Part shown: positions 31,745-40,287 of the stretch, piece by piece | Layout: every line of letters begins with the position of its first letter | Numbering within the stretch: position 1 is the first letter of the stretch | Origin: Micromonospora polyrhachis | GTDB lineage: Bacteria > Actinomycetota > Actinomycetes > Mycobacteriales > Micromonosporaceae | Direction: 5' to 3' | NCBI RefSeq assembly: GCF_014203835.1 | Contig: NZ_JACHJW010000001.1 | Location: forward strand, 2,733,501 to 2,797,500 | DNA length: 64,000 nt | Notes under the pieces: generated by a model | What the model was told of the DNA's origin: nothing | The model's input: only the letters and a program-made list of their open reading frames with translations | Databases searched by the model: none | Program-made: the position numbers and the translations under genes

Positions 31745-34700
31745 GTCCGGGTCGGCCCCGGGCAGCCAGGTCAGTGCCTGCCCGGCCAACCGACGGAACC
31801 CGGGATCCGGATCGTCCCGGGCCAGGTCGACCAGGAGCGCCCGGGTCCGCTCGTCAGTGCCAAATCGGGTCCCCAGTACCAGCACCGCCGCCGCGCGTAC
31901 CGACCAGTCGTGGTCGCTCACCCGCTCGACGAAGAGTTCCCGCACCTCGGGTAGCTCGGCGAGGTGCTCACCCAGCACCCTGAGCGCCTCCCGACGTACC
32001 GCCAGGTCGGGATCGTGTCGGGCCTTCTCGATCAGCAGATCACGCACCACCCGGTCCGCCCCGAAGTACTCGCCCAGGGTCCACACACCGGCCACCCGGA
32101 TAAGCGCGTCGTCGCTGTTCGCCCGTTTGACCAGCACCTCGCACTGCTCCCCGTCGGTCCCGAGATGCGTGGCGAGTGCCACCGCCGCCGCCCGGACCAG
32201 GTCCGTGTCCGGGTCGCTGCGAACCCGGTCGAGCAGGATCCCGCGTACCTCCGGCTCGGCACCGAAGCGCTCGACCAGCAGCTGTACGGCGGCCAGCCGG
32301 ATCCGGGCGTTACTGTCGTCACGCACCCGTTCGTCCAGGAGTTGGAAGGCGCGGCCGTCCGGGCCGCCCCGACGCAGCATGGCCGTCACCGCCTCGGTGA
32401 ACACCGCCGCGTCCGGGTCCCGGCGGGCCCGGTCCACCAGTACGCCGTGGACATCCGCGTGTGACTGCGCCTCCCGGGCGATGGCCTGCGTCGCGGCGAG
32501 TCGGACCTTCGAATCGTTGTCGTCACGAGCGCACTCGATCAGCAGCAGCCGTACCCGGGCGTCGCTGCCCACCAGGTCGGCAAGGGCGGAGACGGAGGCA
32601 AGGCGTACCGCCGCATCGTCGTCGCCCCGGGCCAGTCCGGCGAGCAGGTCGCACACGCTCGGGTCCATGCCGACCCGGTCGACCAGGGACTGGACGGCCA
32701 CCAGCCGGACCCGGGAATCGCCGTCGCCGCGTGCCATCTCACTGAGCGTGGGCGCCACCACCGGGTCGATCCCGAGCCGGTCGGCCAGGGCCCGGGCAGC
32801 CAGGAGGCGTACGTCGGCGTCCCGGTCTCGGCGGGCACACCTGATCAGCAACTCGCCCAACGACGCGTGTTGCCGGAAGCACTCCACCAGCAGCCGCAGC
32901 GCGGCTCGACGGATCGCCTCGTCGGCGTCGGTACGGACCCGTTCGCCCAGCAGGTCGCAGAGCCGGGTGTCACTGCTGGCCCGGTGCACCAGGGCCTGCC
33001 CGGCCGCCCAGAGCACCCCGGCTTCCCGGTCGGTGCCCACCCGGTCCAGCAGCAGCGTGCGAACCTGCGGGTCGGCGCCCAGTCGCTCACCGAGCAGCCG
33101 CACCGTGGTACGCCGCAGCACCGCATCCCGATCCTCGTTGGCCCGCGCGATCAGGATGTCGCGGACCGGCCGGGTCGCCCCGAAGCGTTCCATCAGCACC
33201 AACGCGGCGGTCTGGACCACCTCGGCATCCCGGTCGCCCCGTAGGCACTCCAGCAACTCGGCCCGTAGCTCGACGGTGCCGCCGTAGTAGTCGCCGAGGG
33301 CCTGGACCGCTGCTCGCCGCACACTGGGCCGTTCGTCGGCCGACGCCCGCTCCCGCAGCAGCTCCCGCACGCCTGGTTGGCCGTGGAAGCGCTCACCGAG
33401 TGCCTGCACCGCGGCCAGCCGGACCCCGGCGTAGCCATCCGCCCGAGCCCGCTCGACCAACAGCTCCAGTGTCCGCTGGTCGGCACCGAAGCGCTCGCCG
33501 AGGGCCTGCACGGCAGCCAGCCGGACGCTGGCGTGACCGTCGTCGCGGGCGCGCTTGACCAGTCGGGTCCGGGCCCGTGCGGCGGCGGCCTGATGGGCCG
33601 GGCTGTCCACGGCGGCGTTGGCCAGCTGCGCCACCTCGGCCAGGCCGGCGACCGAGGCGTACGCCGCAGGGCTCTCGCCCATCGTGCCGAGTACCTCGTC
33701 GAAGAGGTCGTCGATACGTTCGGCGGGGGTGGAGAGCATGGCGGCCAGCCGGGCCGCGTGGGCCGAGACCGAACTCCAGATCACCCGTACGCCCCGACGG
33801 CGGTACCAGGACAGATAGGCTTCCCGGCCGGGCCAGTTGGGCCCGATCGCCTTGGCCGCGGGCAGGATCTCCTCCTCGATCAGCCCGGCGGTCTCCCGAT
33901 CGTCGATGGCGACGCAGTGCTCCAGCAGCAGAATGATCTGCCGGAGCAGCGCCTCGGCCGGCGCGGCGACGTCGGAGTAGAGGTTGCGGACCTCGGCGAG
34001 GCACTGTGTGGCAAGGGCGAGGTTCCACGGCGGCGGGGCGAACCCGGCCGGTGGCCAGGGTTGGTTGACCTCCCGGGTCAGCAGGTGGATCAGCTGGGCA
34101 CTGTGCTTCTCGTGCACCGCACCGGCGAGCAGCCGCAGCACCTCCCGCCAGGAGAGGTCCGCCCAGTGCTGCCTAAACAGCTCCTTCAGCTCCTCGAAGG
34201 TGAGTTCCTGGTCGTGCTGGAACCGGACCAACAGCGCGTCGGCACAGAAGAACTCCAGGAAGGTGCGGTGCACGAAGCCGTACAGCCGGGGACCGTACCG
34301 ACTGAGGATGAAGTTGCGCTCGCGGAACTGGGCGATCATCTGGTGGGCGGCTCGGCGGGCGGTGGCCGGGTCGCGCTGGTACCGCTCGACGAGGTATCGC
34401 TCGAAGACCTCGCTCAGTTTCTCGGCGGCGATGTAGTTGACCGCCAGGCCGCGCTCCGCCGCCTGCATCCGATAGGCGAGCCGGCGTAGTAGTTCCTTCT
34501 TGTCCTCGGCGTCGATGAAGCCCGGGTCCATGGACCGGTCGTGCAGGTGGCGGTTCACGTCCCACTGCTCGACCAGCACCGTCGTGGCATGGTCGTAGAG
34601 GCGCCAGCGTTCCCGGGGCAGTGTCTGGTGCTTGCCGATGATGGCCAGGATGGTGAGCAGGAGCGGGCTGCCGGCCAGTTCCCGGATAGCGTGCGAGTGC

Positions 34701-36079
34701 CGCATCGCGTCGAGAAGTCGGGCCTGCCGGGCCTGGGCGTCCTCCGGCCGGTCGTGGATGGCCAGCTGATACCAGATGGTGAGGAACTCGTCGATCTGCT
34801 GGTCGTCGAGATCCTGGAGGGTGAAGTGGGTGAACCCGACGTCGGTGAGGATCCGCCGGGAGTAGCCGATGATCCGGGAGGTCACGATCACCCGGGCCTG
34901 CGGGTGATCGGCCGCGAAGCTGGCGATCTGGCTGGCCACCTCCTCACGCCGGCGGCGGTCGAAGACCTCGTCGAGTCCGTCGAAAATGGCTACCACCGGA
35001 TGACCGCGGCTCAGGTGCTGCTGGAGGGCGGTACGGTCGATGCCGAGCCCGTCGACGGCGGCGCGATGGTCGAGGTAGTCGAGGAAACTCTGGCACCGCC
35101 CCTCGGCCACCAGGGTCACGAACGAGCGTAGTTCGATGAGTAACGGCAGGTGGCCGGTGAGCACGGCCAGCCGCTCGTCGGTCCGGCTCTCCGCCAGCGA
35201 GAGCGCGAGGTATCGCGCCACTGTGGACTTCCCGGCGCCGGGGTCACCGAGGAGTACGACCGTGCGCTCGTCGGGTGCGCCGAGTACGTCGAAGAGCCGC
35301 CGCAAGGGTTTCGCCCGGTACGCGTCGTGCAGGTGCACCAGTTCGGCCGGGTCCACCTCCTCGGGGACGTCCTCGGTGCCGATATGCCCCTCGGCCTGCA
35401 TCCGTTGCAGCCACTCGCGCGGCAGTTCGACCGGGGGCGGATCCTCCCGTACGGATTGCTCCACGAAGACGCTGGTCAGCTGGATCCGCAGGTAGTCCTC
35501 GGTCTGGGCCGGAGTCAGCGCGTCCAGGTCGAGCACCCCATAGTGCTGACGTAGCCGGTCGAAGTAACGCCGGACCGTGTCCTGGTTCAACGCGTGCACG
35601 CCATGCGCCGGCACACCGGACTCGGCCAGGCAGTTGGCCACCGCCGCCGTCACCAGGGCGGCCAGGTCGTTCGGGTTGGTGAAGGCGCTACAGGTGTGCC
35701 GCGCCGCCAATTCGGCACGTAACGACTCGATCTTGTCGGCGTCCGCGCCCCGGTCGATGAAGGTGCGCGGCCACGGCGCATCCTCGTCGAGCAAGAAGAT
35801 CAGGCAGGGCTTGCCGGCCGCCATAGCTTCCCGGTACTCCAACTCGGTGATCGACTTGTCGTAGCCGGCGGGCACGAAACCGTAGCGCCAGGCGAATATC
35901 CCGACGTATACCTCGCATTCGGTGACATCGGCCAAGCACTTCTCCAGCGGCCGTCGATCCTCGGCGACGTAGGACTCCATCGCCATGTCCTCGACCCGCA
36001 GCCGGCGCAGGGCAAGCTGGACCGCAGAACGGCAATCCTGCAGGTCCCGAAAGGTGGCTGAAACGTAGACCTTGGTCAC
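31724..36079 (-). CDS. DUF4062-NACHT-HEAT repeat STAND protein
   Basis: Large signalling NTPase of 1451 aa. Residues ~1-130 are a DUF4062 domain (VYVSATFRDLQDCR, ECEVYVGIFAWRYG, SITELEYREAM), a TIR-like fold often placed as the effector/adaptor of STAND proteins. NACHT: Walker A VVLLGDPGAGKSTVARYLAL (~275-294), Walker B VVAIFDGLDEVF (~362), sensor VIVTSRIIGYSRR. Winged-helix-like region ~430-620. Then about 18 HEAT-type repeats of ~34 residues from ~840 to the end, likely the sensor. GTG 36079 follows GAGGGAG. It is convergent with and inserted into the SCO2521-2524 set. Bacterial NACHT proteins of this layout are known anti-phage sensors; that role here is inference. Confidence 0.88.
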   Translation of the reverse strand: MTKVYVSATFRDLQDCRSAVQLALRRLRVEDMAMESYVAEDRRPLEKCLADVTECEVYVGIFAWRYGFVPAGYDKSITELEYREAMAAGKPCLIFLLDEDAPWPRTFIDRGADADKIESLRAELAARHTCSAFTNPNDLAALVTAAVANCLAESGVPAHGVHALNQDTVRRYFDRLRQHYGVLDLDALTPAQTEDYLRIQLTSVFVEQSVREDPPPVELPREWLQRMQAEGHIGTEDVPEEVDPAELVHLHDAYRAKPLRRLFDVLGAPDERTVVLLGDPGAGKSTVARYLALSLAESRTDERLAVLTGHLPLLIELRSFVTLVAEGRCQSFLDYLDHRAAVDGLGIDRTALQQHLSRGHPVVAIFDGLDEVFDRRRREEVASQIASFAADHPQARVIVTSRIIGYSRRILTDVGFTHFTLQDLDDQQIDEFLTIWYQLAIHDRPEDAQARQARLLDAMRHSHAIRELAGSPLLLTILAIIGKHQTLPRERWRLYDHATTVLVEQWDVNRHLHDRSMDPGFIDAEDKKELLRRLAYRMQAAERGLAVNYIAAEKLSEVFERYLVERYQRDPATARRAAHQMIAQFRERNFILSRYGPRLYGFVHRTFLEFFCADALLVRFQHDQELTFEELKELFRQHWADLSWREVLRLLAGAVHEKHSAQLIHLLTREVNQPWPPAGFAPPPWNLALATQCLAEVRNLYSDVAAPAEALLRQIILLLEHCVAIDDRETAGLIEEEILPAAKAIGPNWPGREAYLSWYRRRGVRVIWSSVSAHAARLAAMLSTPAERIDDLFDEVLGTMGESPAAYASVAGLAEVAQLANAAVDSPAHQAAAARARTRLVKRARDDGHASVRLAAVQALGERFGADQRTLELLVERARADGYAGVRLAAVQALGERFHGQPGVRELLRERASADERPSVRRAAVQALGDYYGGTVELRAELLECLRGDRDAEVVQTAALVLMERFGATRPVRDILIARANEDRDAVLRRTTVRLLGERLGADPQVRTLLLDRVGTDREAGVLWAAGQALVHRASSDTRLCDLLGERVRTDADEAIRRAALRLLVECFRQHASLGELLIRCARRDRDADVRLLAARALADRLGIDPVVAPTLSEMARGDGDSRVRLVAVQSLVDRVGMDPSVCDLLAGLARGDDDAAVRLASVSALADLVGSDARVRLLLIECARDDNDSKVRLAATQAIAREAQSHADVHGVLVDRARRDPDAAVFTEAVTAMLRRGGPDGRAFQLLDERVRDDSNARIRLAAVQLLVERFGAEPEVRGILLDRVRSDPDTDLVRAAAVALATHLGTDGEQCEVLVKRANSDDALIRVAGVWTLGEYFGADRVVRDLLIEKARHDPDLAVRREALRVLGEHLAELPEVRELFVERVSDHDWSVRAAAVLVLGTRFGTDERTRALLVDLARDDPDPGFRRLAGQALTWLPGADPDHLPDLA

Positions 36080-36424
36080 GGCGGCTCCCTCGCGGCGTGA
36101 GCGGCACGTGGCGTAACCGTATCAATAGGACGCAAGAAAATGTTTTCCCGAGGACGGTCGGCATCCGGATAGAAACCGCTGCCAAACATCCGGGACGGCA
36201 AATTTCGCATTGTTCGGCGGCGACAGGCCGCCCCAGACGGCACCCATGAGCAAAGATCGACATAAGTCATGATGAGTCGGGCAAATGATTTCGCGGTCAC
36301 GGACGCGGACATCCGGCCGATCAGTGGCGCGCCGGGAAATATGATGGATGGCAATCAGCCGATCGGTGCCGCCGCCCATCGCGCGGCACGGTCGCCAGCG
36401 CAGGCATGACATTGCGGAGGTTCC
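36080..36424. other. 345-bp divergent intergenic region, comparatively AT-rich
   Basis: Lies between the NACHT gene (minus) and the SCO2521-family gene (plus), and must hold both promoters. It is clearly less GC-rich than its surroundings (for example near 36120-36140 and 36240-36290). Open frames inside it lack coding character, and no RNA gene or clear palindrome was recognised. Confidence 0.6.
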
Positions 36425-37357
36425 ATGCTGACCTTGGGTGAGGTCCACACCGGGCTCCTCCAGAACTCGACCTCGCTGTCCCTGGAGCACGCCGCACAAC
36501 TTCTCGACCGGCTCGTCGGCGAGCGGGTACGGCGGTCGGAGCGGCCGATCTCCTACGCCGTCTCCACCGATCAGCTGACCGGGATCGACTGTCAACTGCC
36601 GACCCGATCGGGCAGTCGGACCCGGGGGGTCGGCACCGTCGTGTCACACGCCGCCGTCACCGGTGGCCACGTGGTGCAGGGCTCCACCTACACCCGGGTG
36701 GGTCGCGCCGCCGCCAATCGCCGGCTGGTCTGGTCGCATTACCTGTCCCGCCCCGGTCATGTCGAGACCATCGGCAAGGTCGACGCCCAGGACGTCTGCC
36801 GGGGCTTTCTGGGCACCGTCTACCAGCCGCAGGTGCTGGACATCGGGGCGGTGAGCGCCCGCACCATGGACGCCGTACAACTGTCGTCGCACCTGGACCG
36901 ACGGCCCCCGTTCCGGACCCGACGGACCCGGCTGCGCTGGGCGGTCGTACCAGCCGAGGATCCGGGTGCCGAGCCACGGGGGACGTTCCGGGTCGAGTCC
37001 GCCACGCTGCGCACCCTCGAACTGACCGTCGGGCACGACGACGTACACGCGATCGTCGCCCTGTGCGAGGACCTCGCGCTGCACGACTGGCTCCTGACCA
37101 CGTTGCTCTCCCTCATCGAGGCCAGCCTCACCAGCCCCGGCACCCGGGCCCAGAAGATCGACCGACTCCGCCCGGCGATCGACTGCCTGCTGCACCTCTG
37201 GATGCCCGCCGCCCGCCTGGACGAGGCGGTCCTGCCGGTCTGGCAGGCCCTGGAACGACGCCCCGGTTTCACCCGGCAGTGGCAGTCCTCGGTCGACCGC
37301 ATCCGGGACCAGGTCACCCTGAGCACCATCGCCCTGCTGGAGGCGTCGGCGAGCTGA
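36425..37357 (+). CDS. SCO2521-family protein
   Basis: Protein of 310 aa assigned to the SCO2521 family by recall (MLTLGEVHTGLLQNSTSLSL at the start). ATG 36425 has GGAGG six bases upstream. Residues ~70-90 contain a Gly/Val-rich VVSHAAVTGGHVVQGS stretch; the C-terminal third is helical (LLTTLLSLIEASL, LLHLWMPAARLDE). No enzyme motif is recognised. It completes the four-family set with the genes at 27894-31610, from which it is separated by the NACHT gene. Confidence 0.75.
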   Translation: MLTLGEVHTGLLQNSTSLSLEHAAQLLDRLVGERVRRSERPISYAVSTDQLTGIDCQLPTRSGSRTRGVGTVVSHAAVTGGHVVQGSTYTRVGRAAANRRLVWSHYLSRPGHVETIGKVDAQDVCRGFLGTVYQPQVLDIGAVSARTMDAVQLSSHLDRRPPFRTRRTRLRWAVVPAEDPGAEPRGTFRVESATLRTLELTVGHDDVHAIVALCEDLALHDWLLTTLLSLIEASLTSPGTRAQKIDRLRPAIDCLLHLWMPAARLDEAVLPVWQALERRPGFTRQWQSSVDRIRDQVTLSTIALLEASAS

Positions 37358-37409
37358 GACCCGGACGCCCCCACGCCGGCCGACGCAGGTACGACCACCG
37401 CCGGCCGGC

Positions 37410-38015
37410 CTACCCACGCGGGTACCGGATGAGCAGGCTGGCCACGACCTCCTCGTCGCCGTACGCCCGGTAGATATGTGGGACATCGGACTGCCAGTGG
37501 ATGTGCTCCCCCGGACCGGCCAACAGTGGTGCAGCCACCGGACCGGCCTGTAGCACTCCCGCGAAGACGGTGATGTGCTCGGTCACCCCTGCCTGGTGCG
37601 CGGGCGAGGTCTGCATCGGTCCGGGTGGAACCCGCATCCGGTACAGCTCGGTCGTGACCGTCGAATCGTCGAAGATCTCCAGCAGAGTGGCTTCGACGGC
37701 GGCTCCGCGTAGTACGGCTGGTTCTCCCTCCGGCGGCTGGGCCAGTACGGCCGCCAGTGGCACACCGAGTTCGGCGGTCACCGCCTGAAGGGTTTCCAGG
37801 GTCGGGTTCCGGGTGCTGTTCTCCAGACCGGAGAGCGTCGCCTTGCCGACCCCGGCCCGCCGGGCCAGTTCGGACAGGGAAATGCCCCGCTCCTGGCGTA
37901 GGCGGCGAAGCCGTACGCCCACCTCGCCAGCACCGGTGTCCAGAGCGGGACGCCGGGGTAGGCCCGTCCGGTCAACTGGTACCGCCCGATGGTGGTCTGG
38001 TGCACCCGAATCCAT
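37410..38015 (-). CDS. XRE-cupin transcriptional regulator
   Basis: Regulator of 201 aa: N-terminal XRE helix-turn-helix (LRRLRQERGISLSELARRAG, GKATLSGLENSTRNP) and C-terminal cupin sensor (QAGVTEHITVFAGVLQAG, AGPGEHIHWQSDVPHIY). ATG 38015 is chosen because it leaves the inverted repeat at 38039-38058 free in the promoter. The pairing with a divergent BenE-family transporter mirrors E. coli ydcN (sutR) and ydcO. It is probably the repressor of the transporter; the ligand is unknown. Confidence 0.88.
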   Translation of the reverse strand: MDSGAPDHHRAVPVDRTGLPRRPALDTGAGEVGVRLRRLRQERGISLSELARRAGVGKATLSGLENSTRNPTLETLQAVTAELGVPLAAVLAQPPEGEPAVLRGAAVEATLLEIFDDSTVTTELYRMRVPPGPMQTSPAHQAGVTEHITVFAGVLQAGPVAAPLLAGPGEHIHWQSDVPHIYRAYGDEEVVASLLIRYPRG

Positions 38016-38038
38016 GAGGGCTATGGTGCAGCATCGAC

Positions 38039-38058
38039 TCGTTCCGTTTACGGAACGA
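38039..38058. promoter_or_regulatory. 20-bp inverted repeat, likely XRE-cupin operator
   Basis: TCGTTCCG and CGGAACGA are exact inverted arms around TTTA. The site is 24 bp upstream of the regulator start and about 130 bp from the BenE gene start, in the shared divergent region. Symmetry and position fit a dimeric XRE operator. Confidence 0.7.
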
Positions 38059-38188
38059 CAGTGGTCGCACGGATCGACACCGCCACGAACCGACGCCATC
38101 GAACCGACGCCACCGCACAGACCGACGCTCCCGAATTGACGCCGCCAAACCGACGCCGCTGTGCGGACCGCCTGCTGAGAGGGGCCTG

Positions 38189-39478
38189 ATGACCCGGCTG
38201 ACGCAACCCATCCTGGCCGGCGTGGTGACCGCGTTGGTCGGCTTCGCCAGCTCGTTCACGATCGTGCTCGCCGGGCTGCGGGCCGTCGGGGCCACCGAGC
38301 GGCAGGCCGCCTCCGGCCTACTCGCGCTCTGCGTGACCATGGGCCTGACCGCGATCTGGCTCTCGCTACGCCACCGGATACCGATCAGCATCGCGTGGTC
38401 GACCCCGGGCGCGGCACTGTTGGTCGCCACCGGACCGCTACCCGGCGGCTTCGGTACGGCGATCGGCGCGTTCCTCGTCGCCGCACTGCTGATCATCGCG
38501 GCTGGCCTGTTTCCACCCCTCGGCCGCTGGATCGCGGCAATCCCGAAACCACTCGCCGGGGCCATGCTCGCCGGCGTCCTGTTCGACCTCTGCCTCGCAC
38601 CGGTACGTGCCCTCGTCGAGGTACCGCTGCTGGCCGGACCGGCGATCGTCACCTGGCTGCTGCTGAGCCGCCTCGCCCGGCGGTGGGCGGTGCCGGCCGC
38701 ACTGGCGGTGGCGATAGTGGGAATCGCCGCAACCAGTCCGGCGGACGGGCTGGCCGGCGTCGACCTCCGGCCGATGGTCGAGCTTCAGGCCCCCGAATGG
38801 AACACCGCAGCGTTGATCGGACTTGCCCTGCCACTGTTCCTGGTCACCATGGCCTCGCAGAATGTGCCCGGGATGGCAGTCCTGGCCGAGTACGGTTATC
38901 GGCCGCCACTGCGGGGCATCCTGCTCCGCACCGGTCTGGCCAGTGCCGTCGCCGCACCCTTCGGCGGGCACATGGTCAACCTGGCCGCGATCACCGCCGC
39001 GCTCGCCGCCAGCCCGGACGCCGACCCCGATCCCGGCCGACGCTGGGTCGCCTCGGTGACGGCGGCGGCGGGAATGATCGTCCTTGGCCTGGGGGCCGGT
39101 CTGGCGACCGCGCTCGTCCTGCTCTCGCCACCGGTGCTGATCGAGGCGGTGGCCGGGCTCGCCCTGCTCGGCGCGCTCGCCGGGGCGGTCACCACCGCGG
39201 TCGAGGAGCCGGCCGGCCGGGAGGCGGCGATCGTCACCTTCCTGGTGACCGCCTCCGGGGTGACCCTGCTGGGCGTGGGTGCCGCCTTCTGGGGGCTACT
39301 GGCCGGTGGCCTGCTGCTGCTCGTACACCGCCGCAAGACGACGGCCTCGCCGCCGCCAACGAAGACGGCCTCGCCACCACCGGCCGACACTTCAGCGACA
39401 GCCTCGCCGCCGCCACCGGCCGACACGGCAGCGGAGACGGTGGAGCGGCTCACTCCTCCGGAGCGAGTTCGCCCGTGA
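38189..39478 (+). CDS. BenE-family (benzoate/H+ symporter type) transporter
   Basis: Membrane transporter of 429 aa with about twelve helices to residue ~385. BenE-type regions are IPISIAWSTPGAALLVATG, FLVTMASQNVPGMAVLAEYG and FGGHMVNLAAITAALAASPD. The true aromatic or other substrate is not known; many BenE homologues are not benzoate carriers. The C-terminal ~45 residues are a low-complexity repeat of TASPPP and ADT units. The 3' end overlaps the convergent gene at 39450 by 29 bp. Likely controlled by the XRE-cupin regulator. Confidence 0.85.
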   Translation: MTRLTQPILAGVVTALVGFASSFTIVLAGLRAVGATERQAASGLLALCVTMGLTAIWLSLRHRIPISIAWSTPGAALLVATGPLPGGFGTAIGAFLVAALLIIAAGLFPPLGRWIAAIPKPLAGAMLAGVLFDLCLAPVRALVEVPLLAGPAIVTWLLLSRLARRWAVPAALAVAIVGIAATSPADGLAGVDLRPMVELQAPEWNTAALIGLALPLFLVTMASQNVPGMAVLAEYGYRPPLRGILLRTGLASAVAAPFGGHMVNLAAITAALAASPDADPDPGRRWVASVTAAAGMIVLGLGAGLATALVLLSPPVLIEAVAGLALLGALAGAVTTAVEEPAGREAAIVTFLVTASGVTLLGVGAAFWGLLAGGLLLLVHRRKTTASPPPTKTASPPPADTSATASPPPPADTAAETVERLTPPERVRP

Positions 39479-39821
39479 GCACGTTCAGGCGTACCTCGCT
39501 GGCGCTCACCACGCCGATCTGATCCGCCTCGACGTACACCGCACCGTCGAGCGGCCGACGGGCGTCGACCTTGAGGAAGCCCTCCCGGAGCAGTCGGGCG
39601 GCCGTGTCGGCCGGCACCTCCGGTTCCTCGGCCCCGGCCCGGATCAGATCGTCGAGACCGACGTCCGCATCGGGGGTCGGTGCCTGCACGGTCACCGCAT
39701 TGGGGTCACCCAACTGGACCAGGTCGACCGTGCCGACCTCGACGCCAGCCGCGTCGACCACCCGCATGCCGGGGACGATCACGGCGATCGACTGCGGTCC
39801 GGAAGTGCGCTCCTGTTGCAT
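39450..39821 (-). CDS. DUF2171/PRC-barrel-like protein
   Basis: Small soluble protein of 123 aa. IVPGMRVVDAAGVEVGTVDL matches the first strands of PRC-barrel/DUF2171 domains, and a second similar strand set (VYVEADQIGVVSASEVRLNV) ends the protein. ATG 39821 has a weak purine-rich site upstream. It is convergent with, and overlaps, the BenE gene tail. Function is unknown; such proteins often occur among stress genes. Confidence 0.7.
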   Translation of the reverse strand: MQQERTSGPQSIAVIVPGMRVVDAAGVEVGTVDLVQLGDPNAVTVQAPTPDADVGLDDLIRAGAEEPEVPADTAARLLREGFLKVDARRPLDGAVYVEADQIGVVSASEVRLNVLTGELAPEE

Positions 39822-39850
39822 GATGTCCCGATTCCCCCGGACCGTCGCCG

Positions 39851-40186
39851 TCAAACGCCGGGCGATCGGGGGCGACGCCCACTCCCGGACGACAGCGGGC
39901 GATGGCCACCCTCGGCCGGCAGGGGGTGCCCCATCGGCAGGTCGGTCGCCGACCAGCCACCGGGCGGTCGGGGCGACAACTCCCGCCAGGCATCGGTGCC
40001 GGCCAACAGCCCCCGCACCAGGTCGTACGCCGCATCCTCGCTGCCGAACTCGTAGAACTGGGAGACGCCCTCGGCACCCCCCGACCGCTGCTCGACATGC
40101 CACCGGTCCGCGTCGGCGCGAAGGAAGACGTCCCGCCGTGCCAGCCGCCCCCAGTTTCCGTTCCACCAGTGCTTGCGCTGCTCCAC
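39851..40186 (-). CDS. Small conserved protein under a LexA-type box
   Basis: Hypothetical protein of 111 aa, Trp- and Arg-rich at the start (VEQRKHWWNGNWGRLARRDV) and compact for ~80 residues (FYEFGSEDAAYDLVRGLLAG), with a Pro/Gly-rich tail. It starts at GTG 40186 with no ribosome site; TAGAGT lies seven bases upstream, which fits a leaderless promoter. A perfect LexA/SOS box (40200-40215) sits against that -10 element. The product is therefore probably induced by DNA damage. I do not recognise a domain. Confidence 0.65.
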   Translation of the reverse strand: MEQRKHWWNGNWGRLARRDVFLRADADRWHVEQRSGGAEGVSQFYEFGSEDAAYDLVRGLLAGTDAWRELSPRPPGGWSATDLPMGHPLPAEGGHRPLSSGSGRRPRSPGV

Positions 40187-40199
40187 GAGGCAGACTCTA

Positions 40200-40215
40200 T
40201 CGAACAGGTGTTCGA
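40200..40215 (-). promoter_or_regulatory. lexA box: Perfect actinobacterial LexA (SOS) box
   Basis: TCGAACAGGTGTTCGA is an exact match to the mycobacterial-type SOS box TCGAAC-N4-GTTCGA. It abuts a -10-like TAGAGT (complement of 40194-40199) and lies 14 bp from the GTG start at 40186. LexA bound here would block that promoter. Confidence 0.8.
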
Positions 40216-40287
40216 CAGTACGGGAAGCGGCCCCGGTTCCGCCGAACGGCGGAGGCCCGGGGCGTACGCGTCGAGCGTTACCGCCGG

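Noticed and set aside
36080..36424. Small open frames upstream of the NACHT gene on the minus strand.
   Set aside because: No ribosome sites or coding character; the region is AT-richer and fits a divergent promoter region.
36650..36700. RHIM-like text VTGGHVVQGS in the SCO2521-family protein, compared with the motif of the cyclase/NTPase pair.
   Set aside because: The similarity is short and Gly/Val-rich, it lies mid-protein, and no partner copy was found in neighbouring proteins; not enough to claim an amyloid motif.
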